Part shown: one piece after another, positions 1-11,189 of the stretch
How the letters are laid out: each line of letters begins with the position of its first letter
How positions within the stretch are numbered: position 1 is the stretch's first letter
Source: Melieria omissa
Taxonomy: Eukaryota > Arthropoda > Insecta > Diptera > Ulidiidae
Direction: 5' to 3'
Length of the DNA stretch: 64,000 nucleotides
NCBI GenBank assembly: GCA_963971225.1
Contig: OZ020269.1
Coordinates: 99,060,405-99,124,404, forward strand
Notes under the pieces: generated by a model
The model's input: only the letters and a program-made list of their open reading frames with translations
Told to the model about the DNA's origin: nothing
The model's database searches: none
Made by a program: the position numbers and the translations under genes

Positions 1-1204
1 TTTTTTGTCCGCGTGTTATGCAACATTTGCTGTATGCAGCTGACGATGATAAATCAAATTTCAACAGTAACTTTAATCGGATTACAGTGTTTTAATAATT
101 AATTAATGAATTAATGTGCAACGTAATCAATTGTGTTCAATTGTTTTGTAGTTAAATTTTTAATAAATTGTTAATGGTTGAAAATTTAGTTGGCTGCTAT
201 AAATTTGCAACACTTGCAATTACATAATTGTTGTTGGCGCTAATTTATTGCATTTGCAGTGTGCGGCAATGCGCAGCTGTCGCGAGTGAATGAGGCATCA
301 AATTACGGATTTTAATTGTTGATTGTTTGTTGTTGTTGATGTAGACATTGTTGATGAAGGTCTACATTTTTAAAATATTGAGAAGTCTTAATGCTTTTAA
401 AATCATTTTAGAGTTTTAACAGCATCAATGTTGATATCTCGCACTTACATTTGAAATGTCTCAATCGCGTTTAGACTTTTCTCTTTAAACAAGATTTGCT
501 TTGAGATTGAAATATTTTTAGACCAATCAATATTGTCCTTTCGCCCACAGGCACATCTACATCTTTATTTGCTTCACATGGTTGTTTACATTTCAAAGCA
601 ATGAAATTGAAATTGTCTTGTCATATCTAAATAAAAATTTCATCTGTCTTAAATGCCCATTGAATTTTTGTTTTTCGACATATTTTTTTGTTTGCTTTGT
701 CTTTGCCCACTTTTGGCATTTAACAATGTTTTTATATTTTCTTTCTTTGTATAAATATCAATTAATTTTTGGTATCAAAAACATAAACATTTGTCACTTG
801 CATGTTGAGACAATTTCTCATACACAACAGTTTAACTGTTGTTGTATTTAGAATGGAAAACAGAATGCAGACAAACAGTTGTAGGTTCTTCTGTCTGCCT
901 CTTGTCAGCGTTTTAATTAAAAAAGACTTTTCGTTTTTATTTGGTTTTTCGATTAAGTGATGTTTTTTTTTTTGCTCTTGTGAGCTTAAATCAAAAGCAG
1001 CAAATGATTGGAATTTTCAAATATTTTAAAGTTTTGCATTCTTTTCTGTGCAACAATTGTTGGCAAACAAACTGATAAGAAATGTGAAGATTGCAATTTT
1101 TCAGGCACATATTGCTAGACATTTGTACAAAGCGTTGTTGTTGTCATTGCAGCCAAGAAGCCTCTACTTGTCTGCTGTTGATGTTAATGTTTTTGAAAAT
1201 ATCG
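1..1204. other. AT-rich non-coding DNA
   Basis: No gene is visible. The longest open stretch (582-851, +) has a low-complexity Phe/Tyr-rich translation with no recognisable domain and is most likely chance. Short TTG/GTT runs are present. Confidence 0.7.
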
Positions 1205-1212
1205 AGCACAAC

Positions 1213-1542
1213 TAGTGTCCGACCGAATATTCGGTTTGGGTTTCAGCCCAAATAAGTGGTTTCGGTTTCGGTTTTAGATTCGGCCAAAAAATGACCGAAA
1301 CCGAAATTTTTGAATATTTTGATTTGAATTTTTGATGCTTATGTTTTTAAAAAATGAATTAATTGTTTTTATTAATAAGTATTTACTTATGTTATGTTAT
1401 GTTATGTTTGTTTGTTGGTTCTTTATTTACTTAAAGTAAATTTCGTTTGTTGAAAAATGGTGATTTTGATGCCTGGTGTGATTTTTATTTCAACTAGAAA
1501 GTTTCGGTTTCGGCCCAAAAAAGTGGTTTCGGTCGGACACTA
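1213..1542. mobile_element. hAT-type MITE, 330 bp
   Basis: Fifteen-base terminal inverted repeats TAGTGTCCGACCGAA are perfect at 1213-1227 and 1528-1542. They fit the 5'-YARNG start typical of hAT transposons. The flanks are an 8-bp target-site duplication with one mismatch: AGCACAAC (1205-1212) and AGCAAAAC (1543-1550). Eight bases is the hAT duplication length. The interior carries several degenerate copies of GGTTTCGGTTTCGG near each end and no coding capacity, so movement would need a transposase supplied from elsewhere. Ends and duplication are read directly; assignment to hAT is inference from end sequence plus duplication length. Confidence 0.85.
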
Positions 1543-1912
1543 AGCAAAACCAAAACCATTTATCGAAAAAAACAAATAAATAAACTTGAAATTTTAAAAT
1601 ACAAAAAAAAATTAAATTTTTGAATGAAAAAAACTTTAAACTTTTGTATTAAAAAACTAACTCAAAATCATAAAAAAACAATATTAGGGTAATTAAATAT
1701 TTTATATATATTTAATATTTTTTTTAAATATTTTTGTGTAATATTTTTTATTCACATATTTTTTGTTTATTAATTTTTAATTTTTTTTATATAATTTTAT
1801 ATGTTTTTTTAGGAATTTATAAATTATCAGTTTTCCTATTAACTATTTCTTAATTTAATATATTTTATTAGAAAATAAATTTTGTTTTCTTATTATATTT
1901 ATCCAACAATTA
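1543..1912. other. AT-rich spacer between two transposons
   Basis: A/T-dominated sequence with many short TTTTTATT runs. No gene or ordered repeat is visible. Confidence 0.6.
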
Positions 1913-3169
1913 TGTATTAAGACTGCCTCTAGAAACACAATTAAAACACGATATCTGATAATTTTTTGATATATTTATTCGAAATATTCTCCTCCTGATT
2001 CAATACACTTATACACTTGTTACATCAATTTAATAGTGATTTAAACACGTGTTCCAGCTCATTTTCCGGAATTTCCTTCAGTGCCCTCGTCGAAGCCCGT
2101 TGTATGGTCTGAATGTCATCAAAAAAGCATCCTTTCAACTTCAATTTCAGTTTCGGAAACAAAGAGAAGTCGCGCGGTGCCAAATCAGGTGAATACGGCG
2201 AATGATTCAATACACAGACCTGATTTCGAGCCAAAAATTGACGAACAATAAGTGCTCTGTGACTCGGTGCATTATCGTGCAATAGAGACTAACTTTTTGG
2301 ATCGCGGTATTCTGGTCGAATACGTCGGATTCTGACCATCAAACGCTTCAAAACTTCGAGGTAATGTGCAGCAGTAACTGTTTGAAAAGTCGGAACAAAT
2401 TCTTTGTGCATAATTTCTTTGCTATCGAAGAATGTGATGAGCAGTGTTTTGATTCTTGATGGAACTTTTCGTGTTTTTTTTTGGTTTGTGATGAGTTTTT
2501 TATTTCCATTCCGCACTTTGACGCTTGGTTTCTGGATCGTATTGGAAACACCACGTTTCATCAACCATAACAATTGTTTTCAGGAAGTTTGGATCATTTT
2601 CTGCGGCTGCAACGATCTCTCTAGAATGACTGACTCTCATTAATTTTTGCTCCTCGTTCAATGTGTGTGGAACAAATTTTGCGCAGAAGTTTTTTTTGCA
2701 CAAATTCTCGCAAAGAATGAGTCGGATAGTTTCCCTGTTGATGTTTAAGGCCTCTTCCATCATTTTCAGTGAAGCATTGCGGTCTTCTGCAATAAAATCA
2801 CAAACTTTCTGGATCATTTCCGGCGTCCGAACTGAAATTGGCCTTCCTTCTTTTACTTCATCTTCCAGCGACTCTCTGCCATCCATAAAAAGTTTATGCC
2901 ATAAAAAACATTTGATCTTGATAAACAAGCATTGCCATACGCTTGCTGCATCATTCGGAATGCTTTTGATGTACTTTTACCGATCTTTGCGTGGAATTTA
3001 ATGACCGCTCGTTGCTCCATGTTAAAATTTCAACATCAAATGAAAACGTGTCAACCAAATGTCATGAAATTTTGACAGTTCGTGGAGGAAGGTTGAAGCT
3101 TCAAAACGCATGTGCTCGCACATAGATGACACGCATTGGTTGCTGATACATGGTTTGAGTCTTAATACA
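1913..3169 (-). mobile_element. decayed mariner element
   Basis: The element is about 1.26 kb, the usual mariner size. Its terminal inverted repeats TGTATTAAGACT (1913-1924) and AGTCTTAATACA (3158-3169) are each flanked by TA, the mariner target site (1911-1912 and 3170-3171). The inverted match continues outward through five more bases on each side (ACAAT and ATTGT), so the true ends could lie a few bases further out. A broken transposase gene fills the interior on the minus strand. The element cannot move by itself. Confidence 0.85.
2025..3020 (-). pseudogene. mariner transposase, frameshifted and with a stop
   Basis: A mariner transposase is a DDD cut-and-paste recombinase acting in the nucleus on its own terminal repeats. 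The start is the ATG at 3020 (MEQRAVIKFHAKIGKS), the usual mariner opening. An N-terminal helix-turn-helix region follows (EGRPISVRTPEMIQ, then NINRETIRLIL). The first catalytic Asp lies in VDETWCF, the second in HDNAPSH and the third in SPDLAPRDF. The last two are separated by exactly 34 residues, the D34D signature of true mariners. The frame is broken at least three times (around 2880-2930, 2500-2530 and 2450-2480) and by an in-frame TAG at 2289-2291, just before HDNAPSH. All three catalytic aspartates survive but no continuous protein is possible. It is the only gene of the 1913-3169 element. Confidence 0.9.
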
Positions 3170-3176
3170 TAATTGT

Positions 3177-5339
3177 CACTCTGCGTATTAATTTATAATT
3201 TTTTATTTAATATTTTTTTAATTTTTTAATACAATTTTTATTTATTTATTATTCTTCATTATTTATCAATTTCATTATTTTTATTATTCTATTTATTTTC
3301 CCTTATTAAATAGTTTTTTTTATTAACTTTTATCAGTAAAAAATTTGTATTTAATTTTTTTTATGAATTATTTTTTTACAATTTTTTTAAATAAATATTT
3401 TTGTATATACTACCAGTAATATTTTTTAATTTAGATATTTTTTATTATTCATTAATTTAATAATTATTTAAAATTTAATGTTTTTAATTAGAAATTTTCT
3501 ATTTTAAAGTTTTATGTTCCACTCAAATATTGACATTTTTATGAAAAATTTATCAATTTGCTCGTATTATTGGTTTTGATTAAAATTCAATCGATATGTT
3601 TACACCACAAATGGAACTTGTGAACTAAAATATTAAAAATTCAAAATAACTCACCTTTTTTCTCAGTGTTGTGCGACTCGTTTTGCTGCTAGCAGCTTGC
3701 CCACTCAAGTCGTTCACTTCAATTAGTAGAAATGTAAATAAATTAGCACTTGAATTTCGGTGCCTCTTTTTCACTTTATCTCATGCAACACACATACACA
3801 CACACGCACGCACGAATTGATAACACTAACAGCGTAGTGTGTTGGTGCGTGGATGTTGAATTTAGATTTAATTGATTTTTTTCAGTTGATTTTTATTTTA
3901 AAATGCAATTTGAAAACACATATTTTAACTTATTTAAATACACAACTAAAAAAAAATATAGAATATTTTTTGACCAGAGAAGGTAAACATGTTTTTCATG
4001 TGTTTTTGAGCACAGATTTCAGATTTCAGATAGATTTCTCTTAAAAAAAAACGACTTATTTTTTAAAACATTACTTTGCATAGCAAAATGTATTGCAGTC
4101 TAAGCAACTTAATTGGATTTAATTAATTATTGAAGTGGATGAAAATTAATTGCCCAAACTAGTCACTGCGTTTCACTTTCCCTCTATTGCATAATTTTGT
4201 TATTAAAGATCAAAGATCAATAAATAAAAATGCCAACAAAATTTGTGTAAAGTTGAGGTCTCTGTTAGACCACAGCTTTTAGCTACTCTTGGTTTAAATT
4301 TTTGATATTTTGTTAATAAGGATTTTTGAACATAAATAGAAAACAAAATGTATTATTTGAAAATTATTATTTTATGATTTAAACATTTATTTCAATTTGA
4401 CCTGATTTTTTTATCACAGCGGATTCGTAATCAGCACGAAAACAAACACTTAAAAACTGCATTCAGTTGCTATGGTCCCAAATAGTATTAACCTGTGTTA
4501 TTGTTGGTTTCTAATTTATCTAATTAATCGACCTAATTTTCTATTTAGTTAATTTTTTTATTTATTTAGTTTTTTTAAATAGTTTTTTCTAAATAGTTTA
4601 CCAAATTTTAAATACTAACAAAAACATGGTATATTTTCAATAAATAAAATAATATGAATTGATTTTTTTATTTTATTTATCAAGTTACAAATTAATATTT
4701 CAACAAAACCATTTTTAATTTATTATCTTTTACTTCTTATTTATTTAATTATTATTTCTTGTATTTAATTTTATTTATAATTTTTGTTTAAACTTTATTC
4801 ATTCATTCATTATTAATACATTTTTTTCATACCTTTTTTTAATTTTTTAATTAATCAATAAAATTTTTTCATTTCTTTACCTTTCACTCAAATCAAATTG
4901 TTTCACCTTTTACATTTTTTAATTTTAATCATGTAGTTTTATAATTTAATTTTAATTTTTGTATTTTCAAATAAGAAATTAATTCTTATGTTGTATTATT
5001 TAAAAAAATATTTGCAAATACTTAATAATTCACTGCAAACTGCAACACTAACAAACCACGGAACGGCGTTAAGTTTCTCGACTACCGCACCGTCGCCAAT
5101 CACAATTGAAATTAAACTGCTGCGCGCCTTGAAAATATAAACAAAAATCTTGCACAGATTGAATTGTAACTAAAAATACAGATAGAAGTTACTTGGTGAG
5201 AGAGCAAGTGAGCTAAGGTCAGTTGACAGCGACTAAGAGTTTCTTATATTAATAAACTCTCACAAAAGAAACGCTTCGTACGATTTAAAAAAGTTTTATT
5301 TATGGATCATTAGTTTGCTCTCTTCCAAATGTTTCAGTT
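3177..5339. other. AT-rich non-coding DNA with a CA microsatellite
   Basis: No gene is visible. A short CA/CACG-type microsatellite lies near 3787-3815. The rest is A/T runs, except a modestly GC-richer patch near 5050-5130 with no recognisable coding frame. Confidence 0.65.
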
Positions 5340-6540
5340 AGATATTTTTAAAAAGTGTTTCCGAAAATTCGGAGTTTATTTTATGCTCAAAAAGTACTTA
5401 TTTAAACTTGATTACTTAAGTTTACTTATTTTTCAACTGTAAATTGAGTTCAAATATACTCCGAAAATTCGGAATTATATACAGTACTTTTCACTTAAAT
5501 CGAACTTCGAGGGACCGGGCAAAATGGTTTGTTTTAACCGAAAGTTCGCTTTAAAATGGGTCCGTAATAAGCGAAAACATAGAGCGCGTACTTTTGAATT
5601 GGTTCGTTTTAAGCGGAAAATCGTTTTAGACGGGTTCGTTATAAGCGAAAAGCACTGTATGTATAAATATAGATATGTTCTAAAAATTTTCAACTTAAGT
5701 AAAAGATTTTATTTTATTTGGACCTTAACTGCAAATTTATATAAAAAATACTCCGCATTTTTTAAAGTTTGTTCATAAAATTACCGAAATTTCGGAGTTT
5801 ATTATAAGCTCTAAAAATATTTAGTTATATTTGATAAATTAAGGTTGCTTCTTTTACAACTGTAAGTCTGTCTCAAGTATACTCCGACATTTCGGAATTC
5901 AATATATCTATAAAAATATATGTTTTAAAATTTCTCAACTTAAGGAAAATTGTTTTATTTTATATTAAATTAATATAAAAATTACTCCGAATTTGCAAAG
6001 TTTATTCATAAAATTACATCAAATATACTCCGAAATTTTGAAATTCTATACACATATGTTTTGAAAATTATCAACTAAAGCAAAAATATTTATTTTATTT
6101 TCACAATGACTGCAAAACATATAATATATACTCCGAAGTTTCGGAGTTCTTAAAAAATGATAAAATTTTTATTTTTGAATTAATATTTATAATTAAGAAA
6201 TAATAATTATAAATATTAATAACTATTTCTCCAGTCAAATCTACTTGTATCATCAGCAATGATATGACATATACTCCGAAATTTCGGAGTTCTTAAAAAT
6301 ACGCTAAATTTTAAATTTCTGAATTAATATTTATAATTAAGAAATAATTATTATAAATATTAATAACTATTTCTCCAGTCAATCTAGTTGTTTCATCAGC
6401 AATGATATGACATATACTCCGAAATTTCGGAGTTCTTGAAAAAAGCTAAATTTTAAATTTCTAAATTAATATTTAGACTTAAGAAATAATAACTATAAAT
6501 ATTAATAACTTTTTCTCCAGTCAAATCTACTTGTATCATT
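5340..6540. repeat. tandem array around a CTCCGAAATTTCGGAG palindrome
   Basis: A palindrome close to CTCCGAAATTTCGGAG recurs near 5360, 5459, 5783, 5882, 6131, 6274 and 6417, with decayed versions near 5979 and 6028. The last three are exactly 143 bp apart and share nearly the whole unit (TTTCTCCAGTCAAATCTACT and ATATTTATAATTAAGAAATA). The third unit ends early, near 6540. Earlier units are more diverged, with spacings near 99 and 146 bp once the inserted MITE at 5482-5657 is removed. The 16-base core at 6274 and 6417 is a perfect dyad. Confidence 0.85.
5482..5657. mobile_element. pogo-like MITE, 176 bp
   Basis: The ends are inverted: CAGTACTTTTCACTTA at 5482 against CAGTGCTTTTCGCTTA read from 5657 on the other strand. 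About 20 of the first 24 positions match, out to CGAAC. Both ends abut TA (5480-5481 and 5658-5659), the Tc1/mariner/pogo target, and a CAGT start is common among pogo/Tigger-type elements. There is no transposase. Removing the element brings the palindromes at 5459 and 5783 to 146 bp apart, close to the 143-bp period of the host array. Confidence 0.75.
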
Positions 6541-7030
6541 TCATTGAAACTGAATTTCACGCCAATGTAGCTTACACTGGTTTACATAAACAACTGTCAT
6601 TTCAGTAAGACAGCACATCTGAAACTTATTATTAATTTTTTTTCTTTTTATTGTCAACTAATCAACCAACCATGACGCTCTGAGATCTAAATACATCTCT
6701 GTTGTTGTTGTTGTGGATTTTTATAGCACATTCGTTTCACTTTGGTAGTTACTGGGACTGGTTTGTAAGCGATATTTGCATTTTTAAGCGCTCTTTTTAA
6801 TTTTAAAAAAGTTTGAATTAGTCTATACAACTACTGGCAAAAGTCAACGTTATTTAAGTTTGCTTAGTAGTATGAACAGGTTGGAGAGTGAAATGACAGT
6901 TATGACGCTGTTTTTTATTAAACTTGAATATTTGCTTAAGATAGGAAACTGGCATTTACCCGTTACTTTCCAGTTTCCCAAGGGTTTTGAATCTCTTAAA
7001 GATGATCTTTCGCTCCGGTAAAGCTAAGAA
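6541..7030. other. non-coding DNA, no clear feature
   Basis: A mixed-composition stretch with a GTTGTTGTTGTTG run near 6702. No gene or repeat is visible. Confidence 0.6.
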
Positions 7031-7301
7031 TCTCCAGTGGTAGTTTGCGACTACCTGAAGTAGATCTGTCGAGTCCCACCATGGGACAATCTGACGGTCT
7101 TTAATAAATCGAACGTTGTCATCAAGATTCTAGATCTCTTTTAGTAGGTTTAACCATCAATTTGACCGTTCTAACGCAAAAGATCTCCAGTGGTAGCTTG
7201 CGACTGCCTGAAGTAGATCTGTCGAGTCTCATAATGGGATAATCTGGCATGATTTAATAAGGCGAATGTTGTCATCAAGACTCTGGATCTCTTTTAGTCG
7301 G
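7031..7301. repeat. direct duplication of about 120 bp, offset 155 bp
   Basis: Two similar blocks start with TCTCCAGTGGTAG at 7031 and 7186. Each runs through CTGAAGTAGATCTGTCGAGT and GTTGTCATCAAGA to GATCTCTTTTAGT. Both are GC-richer than the surroundings and lie just before remnants of a non-LTR retrotransposon, so they may be part of one. No protein motif is readable in them. Confidence 0.75.
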
Positions 7302-7629
7302 ATGTTATTCTTGGGAAACGATGGATAAACAGTTCCAGTAGTTCACTAGTTCGAGTCTTAATAGTTCATAGAGAGTTAGTTTGTTAAGACACATGTGTCT
7401 GAGTTATTCGAAAGTTCACTACTGTATTGGAAAGCATGTTATAGGTAGGCCAAGTAAGTCGAGAGATATTGCAAGTCTGTACCTCAGACCATACTTCGAA
7501 TGCTTCTTTTTGATAAAATAGCTTTAGCATCAATTTGACCGATGCAAGGGAGCCCTCACTCAGGAAGGAAGAGGCCTCGGTGAGCAGCGTACCCGGTGAG
7601 GCACCCAGAATAATGAGACGTTGGAGCTT

Positions 7630-8055
7630 CTAGCTAGGGATTTGAAGGATTTTCAACAGTCCAAGACCAGCCTGGATGAGGTGATCGCCCCCTGCGAGCG
7701 ACATGATATATGTGGACATCTGCCGTATGCGAGTTCTCGTATATAAATCAGATAGAATCCTTGTAGATTCCATTACTTCGACCTGGAAGACACTGCAGCG
7801 ATCAGGCAGGCAGAAGAAAAGACAAAGCCCCAGTTGGCTGTAGAAGATACCACAGACAACCTTGTTCGCCAATTTGGAGCCGTCAGTGTAGATGTTAGTG
7901 GAGTTGTCGGAGGATAGCTCGCTACTGATCCATTCTTCTCTACTATGGATACGGACCGTAAATCCGTGATCAAACTTTGTGAGGCTGCAGATGTGATCGA
8001 TAACAGTAGACACCGAACAATCCTGAATAAAGATTCTGGAACGACCAAGATCCAT
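7630..8055 (-). pseudogene. non-LTR retrotransposon RNase H, N-terminal half
   Basis: The minus-strand frame contains IYTDGSKLANKVVCGIFY, with the first RNase H catalytic Asp in DGS, then CSVFQVEVMEST, where the FQ-x-E-V motif carries the second acidic residue. A degraded stretch follows that may represent the third motif (MSTYIMSLAGGDHLIQAGL). RNase H of this type is the C-terminal domain of the polyprotein of I/LOA-type insect non-LTR elements and removes the RNA strand during reverse transcription. The final H and D motif is absent here. A diverged version of the missing half lies upstream on the same strand at 8635-9143, out of normal order. No intact polyprotein is possible. Confidence 0.75.
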
Positions 8056-8329
8056 TCAAGCCGTTTGATTGAAAGCTAAAGAACAAAAAGTGACCCAATT
8101 AAAAAATCTGTTTCGGATTTTCGAATTTTCAAACACAGAATGGCTTTGGACGGCAGAAATGCGGCTTAACTAGCAAATATGGTTATTTTTTTTTAAGAAT
8201 ATTTTTTTAAACCACTCACTCTCGTTAAAAATGTAAAATTATAGGTTTTTATTCTCATCGAATTTTGCGTTTTACCATTTTTATTTTATCAGAGTTAATT
8301 TGAGCCATTAATCGAAGTCAGTAAGTAGT
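8056..8329. other. spacer between retrotransposon remnants
   Basis: Mixed sequence ending in AT-rich runs. I see no readable domain, although the remnants on both sides suggest it is transposon-derived. Confidence 0.4.
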
Positions 8330-9143
8330 TGATTTTGTTGCTCCTAAATGCCTTAAAATCCTCGAAGAAGGATTTCCTTAGCTTTTTAATTCATCTTTAA
8401 AGACTAAGCATGCATGGAGGAAGTGCTCAATAGTTTTCTTCTCAATTGGATCACAACAGCTTTGCAATAGTTGTTGTTGTAAAGGATGTTCCTGGCTGCA
8501 ACTCTCCTATTGACCGCTGGCCAGATCATCTGGTTTTTTGCTTAACAGTTCCATCGACTTGTTTTTGTTGTTCATATTGATTGGCTAATCCTACATGTGT
8601 CCAACTGCTGCCATTTGCGGTAGCTACGAGGTCCTTAGAGATCTCGATCTTGATGAGGTTCATTAGAGTAGAGAACTCTACTGAATTTCTCTGAACAAAA
8701 GTCGAACCTTTTTTGGCTTAAAAGCGGACTTTGGTTACCCTCAATGTTGCTATGTCCTGGTAACAAAACGAGACTGATTGGCGAGTCAGTTTCAAGAGAT
8801 CCTTTCTGTAATTCCGAACCAGTTTGAAACCAGCTGAACTCTCGAAAGAGTTGGTGATCCTTTTTTGAAATCCTCTTTTGGTGAAAAAGTGGACTTTTGT
8901 TACCCTCAATTTTCCTATGTCCTGAAAACCAAACGAGACTGATTGGCGAGTCAGTTCGAAGAGATCCTTTTTGCAATTCTGAACCAGTTTGAAACCAGCT
9001 GCATTCTCGATAGTGTTGATGATTGGTGTTTTTTGAAGGTTATGTCTGTCACATACTACCTGCAGACTTTCTGAATAGTCTGAAACACACTTGATGCAGT
9101 CAGAAGTCAGATTGACCTTCAGTTCTGGAGTAGATACGAGCAC
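8330..9143 (-). pseudogene. non-LTR retrotransposon RNase H C-terminus and zinc knuckle, internally duplicated
   Basis: In minus-strand order, the region encodes KLVQNCKKDLFELT followed, after a frameshift, by SPISLVWFSGHRKIEGN. The latter matches the (V)xLxWVPGHxxIxGN end of retrotransposon RNase H. The same segment is repeated as KLVRNYRKDLLKLT plus SPISLVLLPGHSNIEGN, 165 bp away (55 codons). Downstream, near 8400-8470, CCDPIEKKTIEHFLHAC resembles the Cys/His knuckle that closes these polyproteins, and MIWPAVNRRVAARNIL just before it fits the usual linker. So RNase H end, linker and knuckle are in the right order but frameshifted. This is a fossil. Whether it came from the same insertion as 7630-8055 is uncertain. 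Confidence 0.75.
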
Positions 9144-10547
9144 CCACTGAACACTAAATTTTGAATCAATCCATGCAGACTAAAGTGCCTTCGCCGTTGA
9201 TTGTTTACATTGACAAAGCCATATAAGTTGTAACAAAAACTGAAAAAAAAACTTAGCTGTAAAAATTTAATCAGATTAACTTAACTCAAAAATTGAATTT
9301 TCCTTAAACTTGCAGAAATTTCAAACCTGCATTTTATAGTTAATTACTTTCAATATATATAATTAAGTATTTAAGCTTTATTGGCTACCGATTGCATTTT
9401 AATAAGCGATACAAATTATCACTTTAGACTTAATTAATTAATTACAACTTTAGCAATTAGCTGAACTGTTCGCGCCAACACATTAACCCGTTGCCAGCTG
9501 ACAGTAGCGCATTCGCGTCCAGTCATCGTTGGAGACAAATTGGAAAGGTGCTACTAACCGTTTGCATTGATATCTGTTCGTGACGTATAGGCGATACAAA
9601 AAATAACAATAACAACAAAAACCATACATTGAAGGTTTGCCGCTGCTTGTCATTTTATCTTCGACTAAATACTCGTAGTGGGTTTTTGTGCGACTTGCAA
9701 TCACCCAAAAGACTCGTTGTGGGCGCCGGTTTGAAACGTGTAACTGATTTTTATTTTGTTTTTTTAATGCACATTTTATTTCATTTATATTTGTGTTTTT
9801 TTGCATACACTTTTATTTGAAATTATAACGAAATAATTGAAAGTTCATATCTGGCAGCAGAAAGCAAAAACCTTGAATTGCTCGCGTAACGAACTTGTTT
9901 TGGTTTCTCATTTATTTTTTTTTATTTTTGCATCTGTGCTTAATTACCAGCAACGCAGATTTCTTACAAATTAACGCAAAAAATTTGTGCACGCAAATTT
10001 GCAGCGGTCATTGAAATTGGTGTGAATGGAAAAAAGAAACATGTTGGCGCTGAATGTTAATGCAAATTCTTAATACTTGTTTACATACATGCATTTTTAA
10101 GCTGGATTTACAAAGTGGGATTGGAAAGGAGATGTTGGCGCTTCAAATTGACTGCTAAGCGGTTGCGGTGGGTTCAGTTGTGTGTAATTTATATGAAGAT
10201 AACAAATCAGTTGGAAGTGTTGCAGTGCGTTGACATTAAAGTAATGCATCACTAAGAAGTCGCTTTGAGTAGAACATTAACCCGAATGTAATGGAACAAT
10301 TTTTGTGAAATTTAATATGAAACTTAATAAAAAAAATGAACTTTTTTATGAAATTTAATATTAAATATATTAAAAAAATTACTTTTTTTAGTGAATGTTT
10401 AGTGTGACCATACCGAATTCATTACAGTGAGTAATTAGTGAGTACACCAAACACAAAAAACCATATTTAAAACCAAACATTTACACATTTATGATTGATG
10501 ACTTAAATCTTTTTTATAAATTTAAAATTACCTACATAAATTAATTA
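9144..10547. other. non-coding DNA
   Basis: No gene is recognised. A GC-richer patch (9470-9740) is open on the minus strand for about 107 codons, but its translation shows no known motif or compositional bias typical of a protein. The rest is AT-rich. Confidence 0.55.
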
Positions 10548-10741
10548 ATTTTATTTTATTTATTTTATTTTATTTTATTTTATTTTATTTATTTTATTTA
10601 TTTTATCTATTTTATTTATTTTATTTATTTTATTTTATTTTATTTTATTTTATTTTATTTTATTTTATTTTATTTTATTTTATTTTATTTTATTTTATTT
10701 TATTTTATTTTATTTTATTTTATTTTATTTTATTTTATTTA
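10548..10741. repeat. TTTTA pentanucleotide microsatellite
   Basis: A near-continuous run of TTTTA units with a few TTTATT and TCTATT interruptions in the first third, then about 110 bp of uniform pentamers. The same motif forms the larger array at 15080-15892. Confidence 0.95.
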
Positions 10742-11189
10742 TTAAATACAAAAATTTTAAGAATGAAGCGAAAAGCAGTAAATTAACAAATGAATAAATC
10801 CTAAACTTAAAAGTTGGAACTAAAGAACTAAAGTTGGAAAGACGAAATTCAAGGATGTGTTATATTAATCCTTCAGACACATTAAAAAAACAAAAAGCTG
10901 TTGGAATTTTTCATGGATATTCAATGGATGGATTTTCAATACCTATTCGCATTTGCGCATCAATAGTTTTAATTGTTTGAAATTCTAAAGAATTTTCTCT
11001 TTCATCCGATACCTATTTTTATATTCTTACTTGCAGTCAAATTTTTCAATATTTTTTTGTATTGCAAGCACCTCATGGCACGACTTTCCATTCGCAAAGT
11101 GCTGCTCAAAGATCACAAAAGAAGTGAATGGTGACTGGTGACTGGTGCTGCAAACTGAATCACTAACGAGAAAAAGTCCAGCGAGAACG
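10742..11189. other. AT-rich non-coding DNA
   Basis: No gene or repeat recognised. A GTGACTGGTGACTGGTG triplication lies near 11128-11145. Confidence 0.6.

Noticed and set aside
5524..5778. Open frames on both strands (about 70-84 codons)
   Set aside because: They lie over the pogo-like MITE and its inverted ends; no transposase motif.
6274..6289. Heat-shock element at the palindrome core
   Set aside because: Only two GAA units (GAAnnTTC) are present, while functional sites generally need three or more; kept only as a remark.
9483..9806. 107-codon minus-strand frame in a GC-richer patch
   Set aside because: No motif, no homologous family recognised, and an overlapping plus-strand frame is equally open.
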